Of a DNA stretch of 64,000 nt, positions 54,510 to 62,110 are shown piece by piece. A program made the translations under genes and the position numbers. The notes under the pieces are model-generated. The model was not told the DNA's origin and did no database searches. It saw only the letters and a program-made list of their open reading frames with translations. Origin of the DNA: Roseococcus microcysteis. GTDB taxonomy: Bacteria > Pseudomonadota > Alphaproteobacteria > Acetobacterales > Acetobacteraceae. Within the stretch, counting starts at the first letter, position 1; every line of letters starts with the position of its first letter. Location: the NCBI RefSeq assembly GCF_014764365.1, contig NZ_CP061718.1, forward strand, positions 1,612,001-1,676,000, read 5' to 3'.

Positions 54510-55796
54510 ATGAGCCAGTACACCAACCCCGAGACCATCGCCCTCCACGGCGGCAGCCACCGCGCGGACCCGAACACGGGCTCCGTCGCGGTGCCCATCC
54601 ACCAGACCACCAGCTTCCAGTTCCAGGACACGGGCCACGCCGCCCGCCTCTTCGGGCTCGCGGAGCTGGGCAACATCTACACCCGCATCATGAACCCCAC
54701 CTGTGATGCGCTGGAGACGCGCATCGCGGCGATGGAGGGGGGTGCGGCCGCACTCGCGGTGGGCTCGGGCCAGGCGGCGACCACCTTCTGCGTGATGAAC
54801 CTCTGCGAGGCGGGCGACAACATCGTCAGCTCCACCGACCTCTATGGCGGCACCTGGAACCTCTTCGCCAACACGCTGAAGCAGTTCGGCATCGAGGTCC
54901 GCTTCGTGGACCCCGCCGACCCCGAGGGCTTCGCCCGCGCCACCGACGCCCGCACCCGCGCCTATTACGCCGAGACCCTGCCCAACCCGAAGCTGCAGGT
55001 GTTTCCTATCGCGGAGGTGGCGGCCATCGGGCGCAGGCTCGGCGTGCCGCTGATCATGGACAACACGGCGGCGCCCATCATCTGCAAGCCCTTCCAGCAT
55101 GGCGCGGCCATCGTCATGCACTCCACCACCAAGTGGATCGGCGGGCATGGCACCTCCATCGGCGGCATCGTGGTGGATGGCGGCAATTTCGACTGGGAGG
55201 CGGGCGGCGACCGGTTCCCGACGCTGAACAAGCCCGACCCGAGCTATCACGGCGCGGTGTGGTCGCAGGCGGCCAAGCCGCTCGGCCCCATCGCCTATAT
55301 CCTGCGGATGCGGACCTGCCTGCTGCGCGACATCGGCGCGCCCATGTCGCCCTTCAACGCCTTCATGTTCCTGCAGGGGCTGGAGACGCTGCCGCTGCGT
55401 ATGGAGCGGCATTGCAGCAACGCCATCAAGGCCGCCGCCTGGCTGGCGGCCCACCCCAAGGTGACGAAGGTGATCCACCCCTCGCTCGCGGAGGGCGAGG
55501 CACGTAAGCGCGCCGACGCGCACCTCAAGGGCGGCATGGGCAGCCTGATGGGCATCGAGCTGGCGGGCGGAAAGGAGGCGGGGCAGGCCTTCATCGAGAA
55601 GCTCAAGATGTTCTACCACGTGGCGAATATCGGCGATGCGCGCAGTCTCGCCATCCATCCGGCCACCACCACCCACAGCCAGCTCGACGAGAGCGAGCAG
55701 GCGATGAGCGGGGTGACGCCGGGCTATGTGCGCCTGTCCATCGGCATCGAGCACATTGACGACATCATCGCCGATCTCGAACAGGCGTTGAACTGA
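54510..55796 (+). CDS. metY: O-acetylhomoserine sulfhydrylase / Cys-Met metabolism PLP enzyme
   Basis: A 428-aa fold-type I PLP enzyme of the gamma-synthase family. It begins PETIALHGGSHRADPNTG; cofactor contacts include GSGQAATTFCVMNL and LYGGTWNLFANTL, and the Schiff-base Lys is in HSTTKWIGGHGT near residue 210. The length and the long insert around GGNFDWEAGGDRFP suit O-acetylhomoserine aminocarboxypropyltransferase, which makes homocysteine from sulfide. The stop overlaps the next start as TGATG. Confidence 0.93.
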   Translation: MSQYTNPETIALHGGSHRADPNTGSVAVPIHQTTSFQFQDTGHAARLFGLAELGNIYTRIMNPTCDALETRIAAMEGGAAALAVGSGQAATTFCVMNLCEAGDNIVSSTDLYGGTWNLFANTLKQFGIEVRFVDPADPEGFARATDARTRAYYAETLPNPKLQVFPIAEVAAIGRRLGVPLIMDNTAAPIICKPFQHGAAIVMHSTTKWIGGHGTSIGGIVVDGGNFDWEAGGDRFPTLNKPDPSYHGAVWSQAAKPLGPIAYILRMRTCLLRDIGAPMSPFNAFMFLQGLETLPLRMERHCSNAIKAAAWLAAHPKVTKVIHPSLAEGEARKRADAHLKGGMGSLMGIELAGGKEAGQAFIEKLKMFYHVANIGDARSLAIHPATTTHSQLDESEQAMSGVTPGYVRLSIGIEHIDDIIADLEQALN

Positions 55797-55855
55797 TGCG
55801 CGCCGCCGATTCAGTCCTCCGCGCCCTGCGGGCGCTTCAGCCATCGGAGGCGTGA
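55796..55855 (+). CDS. Putative 19-codon leader ORF 1
   Basis: A short frame encoding MRAADSVLRALRALQPSEA. Its ATG overlaps the metY stop (TGATG) and its TGA overlaps the ATG of a near-identical second copy. GGAGGCG at its end provides the ribosome-binding site for the next frame. Basic, Ala/Leu-rich helix. It may be a true leader peptide or a by-product of a repeated palindromic unit. Confidence 0.35.
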   Translation: MRAADSVLRALRALQPSEA

Positions 55856-55914
55856 TGCGCGCCGCCGATTCAGCCTTCCGCGCCCTGCGGGCGCTCCAGC
55901 CATCGGAGGCGTGA
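55797..55914 (+). repeat. Tandem duplication of a 59-nt unit between metY and hemB
   Basis: Two head-to-tail 59-nt units (55797-55855 and 55856-55914) differ at three positions. Each has the core GCCGATTCA, an inner hairpin GCGCCC-TGC-GGGCGC and outer arms CCTCCG/CGGAGG. A related palindrome lies just after hemB (56950-56975), which points to a dispersed intergenic element. Confidence 0.85.
55855..55914 (+). CDS. Putative 19-codon leader ORF 2
   Basis: Second copy of the short frame, encoding MRAADSAFRALRALQPSEA. Three bases differ from copy 1 (V to A, L to F, one silent). The stop overlaps the hemB start as TGATG, and its GGAGG is the hemB ribosome-binding site. If translated, ribosomes finishing it would reinitiate on hemB. 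Confidence 0.35.
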   Translation: MRAADSAFRALRALQPSEA

Positions 55915-56924
55915 TGAACTACGCGGGAAGCTTCCCCACCACCCGCATGCGGCGCAACCGTCAGGACGCCTGGACGCGCGCCCTGGTGGCCGAGAACGCG
56001 CTGCATGTGGGCGACCTGATCTGGCCCATCTTCCTCACGGAAGGCACCGGCCAGCGGGTCGAGGTGCCCTCCATGCCCGGCGTGCTGCGCGTCAGCCCCG
56101 ATGTGGTGGCGGAGCATGTGGCCGAGGCCGCCGCGCTGGGCATCCCCGCGGTGGCGCTGTTTCCCTACACGCCCATGGAGGCGCGCGACGAGGACGGCAC
56201 GGGCGCGCTCGACCCCGACAACCTCACCTGCCGCGCCGCGCGCGCGCTGAAGGCCGCGCATCCGGGGCTTGGCGTCATCGGCGACGTGGCGCTCGACACC
56301 TATACCAGCCACGCCCATGACGGCGTGGTGCGGAATGGCGAGGTGGACAATGAGGAGAGCGTGAAGGCGCTTGTCACCATGTCCATCAACTACGCCAAGG
56401 CGGGCGTGGACATCGTGGCGCCCTCCGACATGATGGATGGCCGCATCGGCACCATCCGCGCGGCCCTCGACGCCGAGGGGCTGCAGCGCACACGCATCAT
56501 GTCCTACGCGGCCAAGTATGCGTCGGGCTTCTACGCGCCCTTCCGCGACGCCATCGGCTCCTTGACCGGCCCAGACCGCGCCGGGCCCAAGGACAAGAAG
56601 ACCTACCAGATGGACCCGGCCAATACCGACGAGGCGCTGCGCGAAGTGGCGCTGGACCTCGCCGAGGGGGCGGACATGGTGATGGTGAAGCCCGGCCTGC
56701 CCTATCTGGATGTGGTGCACCGGGTGCGGCGGGAGTTCGGCGCGCCCACCTTCGTCTATCAGGTGAGCGGCGAGTATTCGATGCTGATGGCGGCGGTCGA
56801 GCGCGGCTGGCTGGACCATGACCGCGCCATGATGGAAAGCCTGATCTGCTTCAAGCGCGCCGGCGCCAACGGCATCCTGACCTATTTCGCGGTCAAGGCC
56901 GCGCGGCTGCTCAAGGCGGGCTGA
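55914..56924 (+). CDS. hemB: Delta-aminolevulinic acid dehydratase (porphobilinogen synthase)
   Basis: Joins two 5-aminolevulinate molecules to porphobilinogen in tetrapyrrole synthesis, 336 aa. Schiff-base Lys residues lie in AAKYASGFYAPFRD and MVMVKPGLPYLD. The metal loop reads DVALDTYTSHAHDG without the Cys triplet of zinc enzymes, so this is the magnesium-dependent type usual in Alphaproteobacteria. The start at 55914 (MNYAGSFP) overlaps the stop of the short frame before it. Confidence 0.96.
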   Translation: MNYAGSFPTTRMRRNRQDAWTRALVAENALHVGDLIWPIFLTEGTGQRVEVPSMPGVLRVSPDVVAEHVAEAAALGIPAVALFPYTPMEARDEDGTGALDPDNLTCRAARALKAAHPGLGVIGDVALDTYTSHAHDGVVRNGEVDNEESVKALVTMSINYAKAGVDIVAPSDMMDGRIGTIRAALDAEGLQRTRIMSYAAKYASGFYAPFRDAIGSLTGPDRAGPKDKKTYQMDPANTDEALREVALDLAEGADMVMVKPGLPYLDVVHRVRREFGAPTFVYQVSGEYSMLMAAVERGWLDHDRAMMESLICFKRAGANGILTYFAVKAARLLKAG

Positions 56925-56949
56925 CCTCTCAAGCCGCACGGCCGATTCA

Positions 56950-56975
56950 CGCCTCCGGTGCTGCCACCGGAGGCG
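56950..56975 (+). terminator. Hairpin between hemB and the DUF5368 gene
   Basis: A perfect 11-bp stem, CGCCTCCGGTG-CTGC-CACCGGAGGCG, lies in the 59-nt gap between the convergent ends of hemB and the DUF5368 gene. It could end transcription from both sides, although there is no T-run. The flanking GCCGATTCA links it to the units upstream of hemB. Confidence 0.5.
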
Positions 56976-56983
56976 ATCAGACG

Positions 56984-57331
56984 CTACGCCACGCGGCGCC
57001 GGAACAGCCCGAGCGCCGCGTAGAGCCCCAGCGCCGTGCCCACGGTGCCGAAGCCGAAGATGGCCAGCACCAGCAGCCAATCAATCGGCCCGCCGAGGTC
57101 GGCGAAGCCCGAGCTGGTCACGGTGAACATCACCAGCACCGCGACCACGCCGCCCATGACACCCAGCGCCTCGGCCCAGACCAGCCGCTGGGGAATGAGC
57201 GAACGGTCACGCAGCAGCACGCGCAGGAAGGCCAGCGTGGCCAGGGCGGCCAACGCCACCAGCGGCCAGAAGGTCCAGCCCAGCATTTCCTGGAAGACGG
57301 CCACCAGCGTGGCGAGATCGAGTTCCTTCAT
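56984..57331 (-). CDS. DUF5368 family membrane protein
   Basis: A 115-aa integral membrane protein with three likely helices (WPLVALAALATLAFLRVLL, EALGVMGGVVAVLVMFTVTS and WLLVLAIFGFGTVGTALGLY). The layout and MKELDLATLVAVFQEML start match DUF5368, which I recall beside sulfide-oxidation flavoproteins in Rhodobacterales. It lies 15 nt downstream of the sulfide:quinone oxidoreductase in the same operon. The role is unknown; membrane docking of that enzyme is one possibility. Confidence 0.82.
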   Translation of the reverse strand: MKELDLATLVAVFQEMLGWTFWPLVALAALATLAFLRVLLRDRSLIPQRLVWAEALGVMGGVVAVLVMFTVTSSGFADLGGPIDWLLVLAIFGFGTVGTALGLYAALGLFRRRVA

Positions 57332-57346
57332 GGGTTCACCCCCCCT

Positions 57347-58672
57347 TCACGCGCGGCCACGGAGCATGGCGAGGTAGGTGGGCTTCAGCCCCACCTCCTT
57401 CATGATCCAGGAAATCCAGAGCTCCTCCAGCGGCGCGATCACGCCGGGGAAGGAGGGCACCAGATTGTCGTTGTAGTCGAACTCCACCAGCATCGCCCGG
57501 CCCACCCGCGTGATGAGCGGGCAGGAAGTGTAGCCGTTGTAGCGCTCGGCGCTCTCGCGGCCCTGGATGGTGGCGATGAGGTGGTCCACCGCCACCGGCA
57601 CCTGCCACTTCACGCTGGCCGCCGTCTTGCCCTTCGGCACGCCCGCGATGTCGCCCACGCAGAAGACCTCCGGGAAGCGGACATGGCGGAGCGTGTGGCG
57701 GTCCACCTCCGCCCAGCCATCGGCGGCCCAGGGGCCGGTCTGCCAGGGCAGCGGCGAGTTGCGGACCACCTCCGGCGCGCGCATGGGCGGGATCACGTTG
57801 ATGAAGTCGTATTGCTGCTCGGCATCGCCCTGCGGCGTGCGGAAGGTCGCGATGCGGCGGTCCAGGTCGATCTTGCGCAGCACATGGTCATGCGTCACGC
57901 GGATGTTGCGCTCGGCATAGAGCATCCGCACCCGCTCGGCCACGATCGGCACGCTGAACAGCACGCGGTTCTGCGCGTTGTAGGTGAGTTCCGCGCGGCC
58001 CCGGTTGCCGCGGCGGCGCAGGAAGTCATCGGTCAGGAAGGCGTATTTCAGGGGCGCGCCGGCGCATTTCATTTCGGTGGCGGGGCGCAGGAAGACGCCC
58101 TGCCCGCCCTTGTCCGCGAAGTCCGACATGGCGCGCCAGGTGGCTGCGGCCTGGGCGGGGCCGGCATAGACGCTGCCCAGCCCGTTCTGGCCGATGCGGG
58201 AGACATCCATGCCCTCGATGGCGCCGTAGTCGAGCGTGAGGCCCGTGGCCACCACCAGGAAGTCGTAGGGCAGGCGCTGGCCGGCATCGGTGGTGACGGT
58301 CTTGCCCACCGGGTCGATCTCGGCCGCGGCCTCCTCCACCCAGTTCACGCCGCGCGCCACCCATTCGCGGGTGGAGGAGAGCACATAGTCCGGGCTTTTC
58401 AGCCCCGCGGCCACCAGGGTGTAGCCCGGCTGGTAGTGATGCTCCCGCCGCTTGTCGAGCATCGTGATGCTGGCCCCCGACAGCCCCATGGCGAGGCGGG
58501 AGGCGGTGGCGAGGCCGGCCGCGCCGGCGCCGATCACGATGATCCGCGCCGAGGTGGCGACCGCCGCCTGGGGCGCGCGCGCCACGGCGCCCACCCCTGC
58601 CAGGGCGCCCGCGCCTACCAAAAGGCCGCGCCGGCCCAAGGCCGCACGGAGAATTTCTGCTGAGACCGGCAT
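57347..58672 (-). CDS. sqr: Type II sulfide:quinone oxidoreductase (SQOR-like)
   Basis: A 441-aa FAD protein that oxidises sulfide and passes electrons to quinone. The N-terminus has a Tat-like signal (GRRGLLVGAGALAGVGAVARA), then IIVIGAGAAGLATASRLA (FAD) and HHYQPGYTLVAAGL. The redox Cys pair is in EMKCAGAPLKY and TSCPLITRVGRAMLVEFDY, the latter very like mitochondrial SQOR, so type II is the best fit. CVGDIAGVPKGKTAA is the second FAD contact. A third Cys typical of type I is absent. Export by Tat is inferred and would place it on the periplasmic face. Confidence 0.87.
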   Translation of the reverse strand: MPVSAEILRAALGRRGLLVGAGALAGVGAVARAPQAAVATSARIIVIGAGAAGLATASRLAMGLSGASITMLDKRREHHYQPGYTLVAAGLKSPDYVLSSTREWVARGVNWVEEAAAEIDPVGKTVTTDAGQRLPYDFLVVATGLTLDYGAIEGMDVSRIGQNGLGSVYAGPAQAAATWRAMSDFADKGGQGVFLRPATEMKCAGAPLKYAFLTDDFLRRRGNRGRAELTYNAQNRVLFSVPIVAERVRMLYAERNIRVTHDHVLRKIDLDRRIATFRTPQGDAEQQYDFINVIPPMRAPEVVRNSPLPWQTGPWAADGWAEVDRHTLRHVRFPEVFCVGDIAGVPKGKTAASVKWQVPVAVDHLIATIQGRESAERYNGYTSCPLITRVGRAMLVEFDYNDNLVPSFPGVIAPLEELWISWIMKEVGLKPTYLAMLRGRA

Positions 58673-58722
58673 GCCGCCTCCTCGACGGATCGCTTTATCT
58701 GAGCGTTTCCGTATATCTGAAT

Positions 58723-58738
58723 GTCCTTAATAAAGGAC
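58723..58738. promoter_or_regulatory. Operator-like palindrome upstream of sqr
   Basis: GTCCTT-AATA-AAGGAC is a perfect 6+6 palindrome 51 nt before the sqr start, in an AT-rich patch. Its place near the expected transcription start suggests a repressor site. Confidence 0.5.
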
Positions 58739-58766
58739 AAACTAGGCGGCTTCGGCGCGGCGGCCT

Positions 58767-58780
58767 TTGATCCAGATCAA
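58767..58780. promoter_or_regulatory. FNR/FixK-type box upstream of sqr
   Basis: TTGAT-CCAG-ATCAA matches the FNR/FixK consensus TTGAT-N4-ATCAA perfectly, with one more matching base on each side. It is centred about 101 nt before the sqr start codon. A TAGTTT hexamer (minus strand, near 58739-58744) lies at about class II distance from it. The upstream neighbour reads the same way and ends at 58791, so the site can only serve sqr and DUF5368. Confidence 0.65.
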
Positions 58781-58790
58781 ATCTCTGGTT

Positions 58791-59639
58791 TCAGGCGCGC
58801 GCCAGGAACCCCGCCACGAGGGCGACATGGGTGCTGTCCATCAAGGAGGGCGCGTGGCCGCATTCGGGGATGGTTTCCAGCCGCACGCCCGGGCTCTGGG
58901 CCATGCGCGCCGCCACCTCGGGCGCCAGGAGGTCGGAGTGCGCGCCGCGCAGCACCAGCACCGGCCGCTTCGCCACCATGGGCCAGAGCGGCCAGAGATC
59001 CACATCGGCAAGCACAGGTTTCATCAGTGGCACCAGGATGGCCGGGTCGAAATGCGCCACCACACGGCCACCGGGCGTCATCCGCGCGCCATGCCGGGCC
59101 ATGGCCGCCCATTGCGCGTCGGTCAGCGAGCCGAAGCCCGCATTGGCGCGGCGCAAATGGGCTTCATAGGCGGCCATGTCCGCGAAGTCGGCGGGCGCGG
59201 CGCGCAGATGGTCGCGCAGGCGCATCGTGGCCTCCGCCGACAGGTATGGGCCGACATCATTCAGCACCAGCCTCCGGATGCGCGCACCGGGCACCGTGCA
59301 TTGTCCCATGGCGATCAGCCCGCCCATGGAGGTGCCCACCCAATCCACCTCGCCCAACCCTTCCAGCAGGGGGGCGAGGGCGGCGAGATAGGTCGGCACC
59401 GCATAGGCTGTGGGACCGGGCAGCCACCCCGACGCGCCACGCCCCGGAATATCAGGACAGACCACGCGCCGGCCCTGCTCCGCCAGCGCCATGGCCAGTG
59501 CGTCGAAGTCGCGCCCGTTGCGGGTCAGCCCATGGACGCAGAGCACGGGTCGGCCATCGGCCGGCCCCCACTCCACCCAGCGCAGCAGCACACTGCCGGC
59601 CGGTGTCTGCGCCTGGAGCTGCCCCGCGCGCGGCGTCAC
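58791..59639 (-). CDS. Alpha/beta hydrolase
   Basis: A 282-aa hydrolase starting at GTG 59639, which overlaps the CoA-transferase stop as GTGA. Oxyanion His-Gly in VLCVHGLTRNGRD, nucleophile GTSMGG near residue 101, acid in RGAHSDLLAPE and His in ECGHAPSLMD. The substrate is unknown; coupling to the CoA-transferase suggests an ester or CoA-derived intermediate. Confidence 0.88.
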   Translation of the reverse strand: MTPRAGQLQAQTPAGSVLLRWVEWGPADGRPVLCVHGLTRNGRDFDALAMALAEQGRRVVCPDIPGRGASGWLPGPTAYAVPTYLAALAPLLEGLGEVDWVGTSMGGLIAMGQCTVPGARIRRLVLNDVGPYLSAEATMRLRDHLRAAPADFADMAAYEAHLRRANAGFGSLTDAQWAAMARHGARMTPGGRVVAHFDPAILVPLMKPVLADVDLWPLWPMVAKRPVLVLRGAHSDLLAPEVAARMAQSPGVRLETIPECGHAPSLMDSTHVALVAGFLARA

Positions 59640-60840
59640 AGGATGCCCTTTTCCTTCAGCGCGGCCACCTCGGCCGCCTCCATGCCCAGCAGCCCGCGCA
59701 GCACCTCCTCCGTGTGCTGGCCCAGCACCGGCGGCGGCACACGGTAGTCGGGCGGCGTGGCCGAGAGCTTCACGGGGTTGGCGATGACCTCGATCTCCTG
59801 CCCCGAGGCATGGGGCATCTTCACCCGCATCCCCCGCGCCTGGACGTGCGGGTCGGCGAAGACCTGCTCCAGCGTGTTGATCGGCCCGCAGGCGATCTTG
59901 AGCGCCTCCAGCGCCTCCACCCATTCGGAGGTGGTCTTGGACTTGGTCAGCGGCGTCAGCGTCTGCGTCACCAGGTCGCGATTGGCCACGCGCTGGGGGT
60001 TGGTGGCGAAACGCGGGTCGGCCAGCAGCGCCTCCTGGCCGAAGGCCTTGCAGAAGCGCTCGAAGGTGGGGTCGTTGCCGACGGCCAGGATCATGTAGCC
60101 ATCCTTGGTCGGGAATTCCTGGTAGGGGCTGATATTGGGGTGCTGGTTGCCCAGGCGCGGCGGGTTCTCGCCGGTGGCGATGTAGTTCATGCCCTGGTTG
60201 GCCAGCCACGCCACATGCGTGTCCAGCATGCCGATGTCGATCTGCTGGCCCTGGCCGGTGGCGTTGCGATGGTTCAGCGCGGCCAGGATGCCGATGCAGC
60301 CATAGAGGCCGGCGAAGAGGTCCGCCACGGGCACGCCCACCTTCTGCGGGCTGCCATTGGGCTCGCCCGTCAGGGACATGACGCCGCCCATCGCCTGGAT
60401 CAGCGCGTCATAGCCGGGGCGCGGGGCATAGGGCCCGGTCTGGCCGAAGCCGGTGATGGAGCAATAGATCAGCCGGGGGTACTTCTCCTTCAGCTGCTCC
60501 CAGCCCAGCCCGTACTTGGCCAGGGCGCCGACCTTGAAGTTCTCGGCCAGGATGTCGCAATGCTCCAGCAGCTTGTGGATCACCGCCTGGCCCTCGGGCT
60601 TGGCGATATCCACCGTGACCGAGAGCTTGTTGCGGTTCACACCCAGGAAATAGGCGCTCTCCTTCGTCTCCGGCCAGAAGGGGGGGCGAAGCCGCGCGTG
60701 TCGTCGCCCGCCTCGGGCCGTTCGATCTTGATGACCTCGGCGCCGAGGTCCCCCAGCATCTGGGTGCAGGTGGGGCCCGCCAGGACGCGGGTGAGGTCGA
60801 GCACGCGAAGCCCCTTGAGCGGGCCGGAAGGATTGGTCAT
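59636..60840 (-). pseudogene. CaiB/BaiF family CoA-transferase with one frameshift
   Basis: Family III CoA-transferase, about 401 aa after repair. The N-terminal part [20 protein letters not shown] runs to TRGFAPP; the rest, from [21 protein letters not shown], is in another frame. The break is a run of seven C (minus strand, G7 at 60680-60686) where eight C would rejoin the halves. The catalytic Asp region VPVADLFAGLYG and LTGEPNGSPQKVG are intact. It lies between a nucleotide kinase-like gene and the hydrolase with 4-nt overlaps on both sides, so the operon looks whole apart from the missing base. Confidence 0.88.
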
Positions 60841-61388
60841 GCGAATATCTTCTCCAGCGCCGCTTCCGTGCGGCGCACCAGTTCATCCGGCGGCAGAGTG
60901 CCTTCGAGGCGCAGCAGGGGGCAAGGGAGGGTGGTGAACCAGGCCTCGTGCCGGGCTCGGCTGCGCCCCGGCTCGGTGCCGGCGTCATAGGAGGCGGCCC
61001 AGGCCAGGAATTCCAGGTATTCCGCCCGGCGTGCGCCGCCAGGCGCGACCGCCGCGCCAAATCGCGCCGCCTCGCGCAGCCTGAGGCGCGCCAGCCGCAC
61101 CTCCCGCGGGGTGTCGAGAAACACCACCAGGCGGAATTCCGGGGTCAGCGCCTCGCCCCAGCCCAATACGGCACCGGCCAGAACATAGGGCTGGCCCTGC
61201 GGGATCTGCGTGCGAAGGAAGGGGATTCGCTCCGGCGCCGGACGCAGCTCCTGATAGGGTGGCTCGGTGGGCAGCCACAGCGCGTCGTCCGTTTCGGCAT
61301 AGGCCCAGCCCCGGCGCTGCGCGAGCCGCGCACCCAGGGTGGAGGTCCCCGCCCCCGCCGCGCCGGTGATGTGGATACCTCCCGCCAT
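60837..61388 (-). CDS. P-loop nucleotide/adenylate kinase-like protein
   Basis: A 183-aa small P-loop protein. The P-loop is [11 protein letters not shown] near residue 8, AETDDALW follows, and [20 protein letters not shown] is the Arg-rich lid-like segment. Related proteins are annotated as AAA or adenylate-kinase-like; no true substrate is known. The start MAGGIHITG at 61388 puts the P-loop at the N-terminus. Confidence 0.8.
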   Translation of the reverse strand: MAGGIHITGAAGAGTSTLGARLAQRRGWAYAETDDALWLPTEPPYQELRPAPERIPFLRTQIPQGQPYVLAGAVLGWGEALTPEFRLVVFLDTPREVRLARLRLREAARFGAAVAPGGARRAEYLEFLAWAASYDAGTEPGRSRARHEAWFTTLPCPLLRLEGTLPPDELVRRTEAALEKIFA

Positions 61389-61434
61389 GGGAAGGCCCCT
61401 TCGCACTTGCAGCATGGCCGGCGCAAGCGCGAAA

Positions 61435-62008
61435 TCAGGGACGCTTCCAAGTGTTGGCACGCTCACCCCGCGCCGCCCGCGTCGCGATCTCGGCGATGCG
61501 GACGGCCCGCGTGGCGGGGCGCCTGGCCTGCGCCACCCATTCGAGGTTCGCCCGGCGGTGCGAGGCCGGAAAACCCTGCCAAGCCTCCAAGGCGCCGGGC
61601 GTCGCGCAGCGCGTCCAGCAGGGCCTCCGGCTCGGTCAGCGCCGTCGCGGCGTCGAGGCGCGTCCAGCCGCCATCCTGCATGCTGCGCCGGATGGCGGCC
61701 TCACCCGGGGCGGCCATCAGGCCGGCGGCCGCCAGCCGCTCCACCCGCGCCTTGTTCACGCCCGACCAGGCGCTGCCCGGTCGGCGCGGTGACATCAGCA
61801 GCAGGGAGCGCGTGGCGTCGAGCTTGCGCGGGCGGCTGTCGATCCAGCCGAAGCAAAGCGCCTCCAGCACCGCGTCCTCGCTGGTCAGCGCGCCATGGCC
61901 CTTGCGCGGGATCACGAGCCACACGCTGCCCGAAGCGCCGTGATTCTCCGCGAGCCAGGCGCGCCAAGCGGCGCGATCGGGAAGGTCGAGAAGGGGGTGG
62001 TCGGGCAT
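61435..62008 (-). pseudogene. YdeI/OmpD-associated family protein with one frameshift
   Basis: Reads as a normal YdeI-family protein from MPDHPLLDLPDRAAWRAWLAE through LCFGWIDSRPRKLD and MSPRRPGSAWSGVNKARVERL to LLDALR. The conserved C-terminus (FPASHRRANLEWVAQARRP, then TRAVRIAEIATRAARGERA) continues in a different frame and stops at 61435. A 2-nt deletion in the alternating GC tract at 61603-61607 explains this. The family is bacteriocin-protection/OmpD-associated by name, with no firm function. Confidence 0.82.
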
Positions 62009-62110
62009 CGGGCCTCCGGCCGGGCGGCGGCGCTTTCACTACAGCGTCATCGCCGCGCCGCGCCACGGTCATCAGCCGGCGTTACCCGAGCGGCCTTGCG
62101 GCCGGGGGCA

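Noticed and set aside
51197-54676. Open frame of 1159 codons on the minus strand
   Set aside because: It lies antisense to the glycerate kinase, pyruvate kinase and metY genes, which have clear family motifs. It is Arg/Pro/Ala-rich without any domain and is a GC-content shadow.
54411-57080. Open frame of 889 codons on the minus strand
   Set aside because: Antisense to metY and hemB with a His/Gly/Arg-rich composition typical of reverse frames of GC-rich genes.
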